Made by a program: the position numbers and the translations under genes | The notes under the pieces: model-generated | What the model saw: the letters and a program-made list of their open reading frames with translations, nothing else | Told to the model about the DNA's origin: nothing | Databases searched by the model: none | Source of the DNA: an uncultured Eubacteriales bacterium | Lineage (GTDB): Bacteria; Bacillota; Clostridia; Oscillospirales; Acutalibacteraceae | Reading direction: 5' to 3' | DNA length: 64,000 nucleotides | Assembly: GCA_934444365.1 (NCBI GenBank) | Contig: CAKSCM010000003.1 | Span: 62,001 to 126,000 of the forward strand | Part shown: one piece after another, positions 61,891-64,000 of the stretch | How positions within the stretch are numbered: position 1 is the first letter of the stretch | Layout of the letters: every line of letters starts with the position of its first letter

Positions 61891-64000
61891 ACAAAAAAGG
61901 TGCTATGAACCGCTTTACAATCATTTGAAGGGAACCTCGGAATACGATGTTCCGCTTATAGAAAAGGCCTATTTGTTTGCATATGACGCACACGACGGTC
62001 AGATGCGCTCATCGGGCGATCCGTATATTACCCATCCCGTGGCGGTGGCCTGTATACTTATTGAACTCGGAATGGATACCGAAAGCGTTGTCGCAGGGCT
62101 TTTGCACGATGTTGTCGAGGATACCGACGCTACCCTTGAGGATGTCAGAAAGAATTTTTCAAACGATATTGCACTGCTTGTCGACGGGGTTACAAAGCTC
62201 GGAAAAATCCCCTTTTGTTCAAGAGAAGAGGAGCAGGCCGAAAATCTTCGCAAAATGCTTATGGCCATGTCGGAGGACATAAGGGTAATAATTATAAAGC
62301 TTGCCGACCGGCTCCATAATATGCGCACGATAGACGCGGTTAGAGAGCAAAAAAGGCGCGATAAATCGCTGGAAACATTGGAGGTTTACGCTCCGATAGC
62401 TCACAGGCTCGGTATACGGGCGGTAAAGGAGGAGCTTGAGGATTTAGGCATACGTCAGCTCGACCCCATAGCTTACAACGAGATACTCGAAAACCTTTCG
62501 TCAAGGAGCTCCGACCGCAACGCATTTTTAAAGGATATTCAGGAGAAGGTCAAAAAACGTCTTATTGATACATGGCCCGATATTTACATCGAGGGCAGGG
62601 TAAAGTCCATTCACGGAATATACCGCAAGATGTATATGCAGGGCAAATCGTTTGACGAAATATACGATATTTACGCCGTCAGGATAATTACCCATACGGT
62701 TAATGACTGCTATAATATTCTCGGTATAATCCATGATATGTTCACCCCGATTCCGGGGCGGTTCAAGGATTATATTTCTACTCCTAAGCCAAACATGTAC
62801 CAGTCGCTGCATACGACGGTGCTCAGCCGCGCCGGAATTCCGTTCGAGGTACAGATACGCACCTGGGATATGCATAAAACGGCGGAATACGGTGTTGCGG
62901 CCCACTGGAAATACAAAAGCGGCATAATCAAGGCCTCCAAGGACGACGCGCATTTTGCGTGGATAAGAAAGCTACTCGAATCCCAGAAGGACGCCGACGA
63001 CGTCGGGGAGATAGTCCGCACCATAAAGAGCGATCTGGATCAGGAGGATATTTTTGTAATGTCGCCTAAAGGGGACGTTATAAATCTTCCGAACGGTTCG
63101 ACCGTTATAGATTTTGCCTATGCGATACATTCCGAGGTCGGCAACCGCATGGTCGGCGCCAAGGTCAACGGCCGTATAGTGCCCATTGATTACAAGGTGA
63201 AAACCGGCGAGGTTGTGGAGATACTGACCACAAACCAGCAGGGACACGGACCGAGCCGCGACTGGCTTTCGATAGTACGTACCAGCGAGGCAAAAACCAA
63301 AATAAGGGCGTGGTTCAAAAAGGAGCGGCGTCCCGAGAACATTGCAAGAGGAAAATCATCGCTTGAGCACGAGCTCAGGCGAGATATGATAATTTTCGGC
63401 GACGATAAGCAGCGTGGCGATTTTCTCGAGGCCGTATCCAGAATATATCACTGCAACACGGTGGATGATCTTTATGCGACGATAGGCTACGGCGGACTGC
63501 TTTTAAGCCGTATAATGCCCAGACTTCGCGAGGAATATAACCGTCATTACAAGACCCGGGCACAGCAGGAGATTGAACAGATCACCCTTTCGGACAAGCG
63601 CAAGGTTTCGCGCGAGGGGGTTGTGGTCGCCGGTATTGACGACTGTCTTATACGCTTTTCGCATTGCTGCAATCCGCTGCCGGGCGACGATATAATAGGC
63701 TTTATAACCCGGGGTCACGGCGTTTCGATTCATAAACGCGACTGCACGAATGTCCCGCGCGACATCTCCTCGGCCGAGGAGCCGGAACGCTGGGTAAGGG
63801 CATACTGGGCCAACAGACAGACCGACAGCTTTAATGCGAATCTGTTTATAAAAGCCAATAAAAGGCCGCTGCTTCTGGCCGATATATCGACCCTGCTTGC
63901 CTCCATGCATGTGAATATCCATTCGATAAACGCACGGGAAAACCGTAACCGGGATTACATTATAGTTCTTACCGTTACGACCCAAAGCCTTGATCATTTA
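61880..64000 (+). CDS. rel: bifunctional (p)ppGpp synthetase/hydrolase Rel (3' end outside window)
   Basis: Makes and degrades (p)ppGpp in the stringent response. 707 residues are visible, probably lacking the last 20-40. Order: HD hydrolase domain (T-H-P-V-A-V-A near residue 50 and L-L-H-D-V-V-E-D-T near 76-84), synthetase domain (G-R-V-K-S-I-H-G-I-Y-R-K-M near 240 and the Y-Q-S-L-H-T-T loop near 308), TGS domain with S-P-K-G-D-V-I-N-L-P near 394, the zinc-finger-like C-C-N-P-L-P-G-D and the beginning of an ACT domain. Both enzymatic halves look intact. The start is TTG 61880 with GGGGAGGG upstream, overlapping recJ by 11 bases. Confidence 0.94.
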   Translation, partial: MTDEQKRCYEPLYNHLKGTSEYDVPLIEKAYLFAYDAHDGQMRSSGDPYITHPVAVACILIELGMDTESVVAGLLHDVVEDTDATLEDVRKNFSNDIALLVDGVTKLGKIPFCSREEEQAENLRKMLMAMSEDIRVIIIKLADRLHNMRTIDAVREQKRRDKSLETLEVYAPIAHRLGIRAVKEELEDLGIRQLDPIAYNEILENLSSRSSDRNAFLKDIQEKVKKRLIDTWPDIYIEGRVKSIHGIYRKMYMQGKSFDEIYDIYAVRIITHTVNDCYNILGIIHDMFTPIPGRFKDYISTPKPNMYQSLHTTVLSRAGIPFEVQIRTWDMHKTAEYGVAAHWKYKSGIIKASKDDAHFAWIRKLLESQKDADDVGEIVRTIKSDLDQEDIFVMSPKGDVINLPNGSTVIDFAYAIHSEVGNRMVGAKVNGRIVPIDYKVKTGEVVEILTTNQQGHGPSRDWLSIVRTSEAKTKIRAWFKKERRPENIARGKSSLEHELRRDMIIFGDDKQRGDFLEAVSRIYHCNTVDDLYATIGYGGLLLSRIMPRLREEYNRHYKTRAQQEIEQITLSDKRKVSREGVVVAGIDDCLIRFSHCCNPLPGDDIIGFITRGHGVSIHKRDCTNVPRDISSAEEPERWVRAYWANRQTDSFNANLFIKANKRPLLLADISTLLASMHVNIHSINARENRNRDYIIVLTVTTQSLDHL

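Overview
The window reads as chromosomal DNA of an endospore-forming, anaerobic clostridial Firmicute, most likely of the Oscillospiraceae/Ruminococcaceae type. Supporting signs are spoIVA next to a sipL-like gene, ypeB, formate-tetrahydrofolate ligase, an hprK/ROK-kinase/pfkA set, a dockerin-bearing secreted protein, and the mreBCD-PBP2-minD-mgsA gene order. Base composition is moderate (close to even by eye), except for two clearly A+T-rich IS200-type insertions. I found 48 protein genes (the first and last cut by the window edges) and no rRNA, tRNA or CRISPR array. Taxonomy is inferred from gene content only.

Layout. 1-8600 (minus strand): partial folA, an Ogg-type glycosylase, hemW, a large membrane protein that looks like a catalytically dead P1B-type ATPase with a roughly 500-residue disordered N-terminus, rlmB and ychF. 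9063-9805: an IS200-type element sitting between an OppA-like lipoprotein gene (minus strand) and what looks like that gene's own terminator. 11.5-15.7 kb: a penicillin-binding transpeptidase and a dockerin protein. 15.9-23.2 kb: rodA, divergent from an operon fhs-tsaE-tsaB-rpiB-upp-NifU-like-GGGtGRT. 23.5-27.5 kb (minus): membrane protein-acpS-nnrDE-lipoprotein-SDR. 27.7-32.2 kb: sporulation genes ypeB (plus), then sipL-spoIVA (minus) behind a good SigE-like promoter. 32.3-37.2 kb: MoxR-DUF58-transglutaminase operon with a long, structured leader. 37.4-47.2 kb: hprK, ROK glucokinase, murB, rapZ, whiA, dnaE, pfkA. 47.3-48.1 kb: a second, diverged IS200-type element. 48.4-54.1 kb (minus): mreB-mreC-mreD-mrdA-minD-like-mgsA. 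54.4-64 kb (plus): murD, two M42 peptidases, a PLP-dependent YnbB-type enzyme, recJ and rel.

How the genes fit together. Much of the window serves envelope growth and shape (mreBCD, PBP2, RodA, a second PBP, murB, murD, and possibly the MoxR-DUF58-transglutaminase set), sporulation and germination, and the switch between sugar use and stress (HPr kinase, glucokinase, PfkA, methylglyoxal synthase, Rel).

The items most worth a second look are: the pseudo-P-type ATPase operonic with hemW; the NifU-like/GGGtGRT pair of unknown role; the cohesin-binding, non-catalytic dockerin protein with a palindrome over its -10 box; the structured RNA in front of the MoxR operon; the repeated hairpins conserved downstream of both IS200 transposases; and altered key residues in the MinD-like ATPase and in methylglyoxal synthase.
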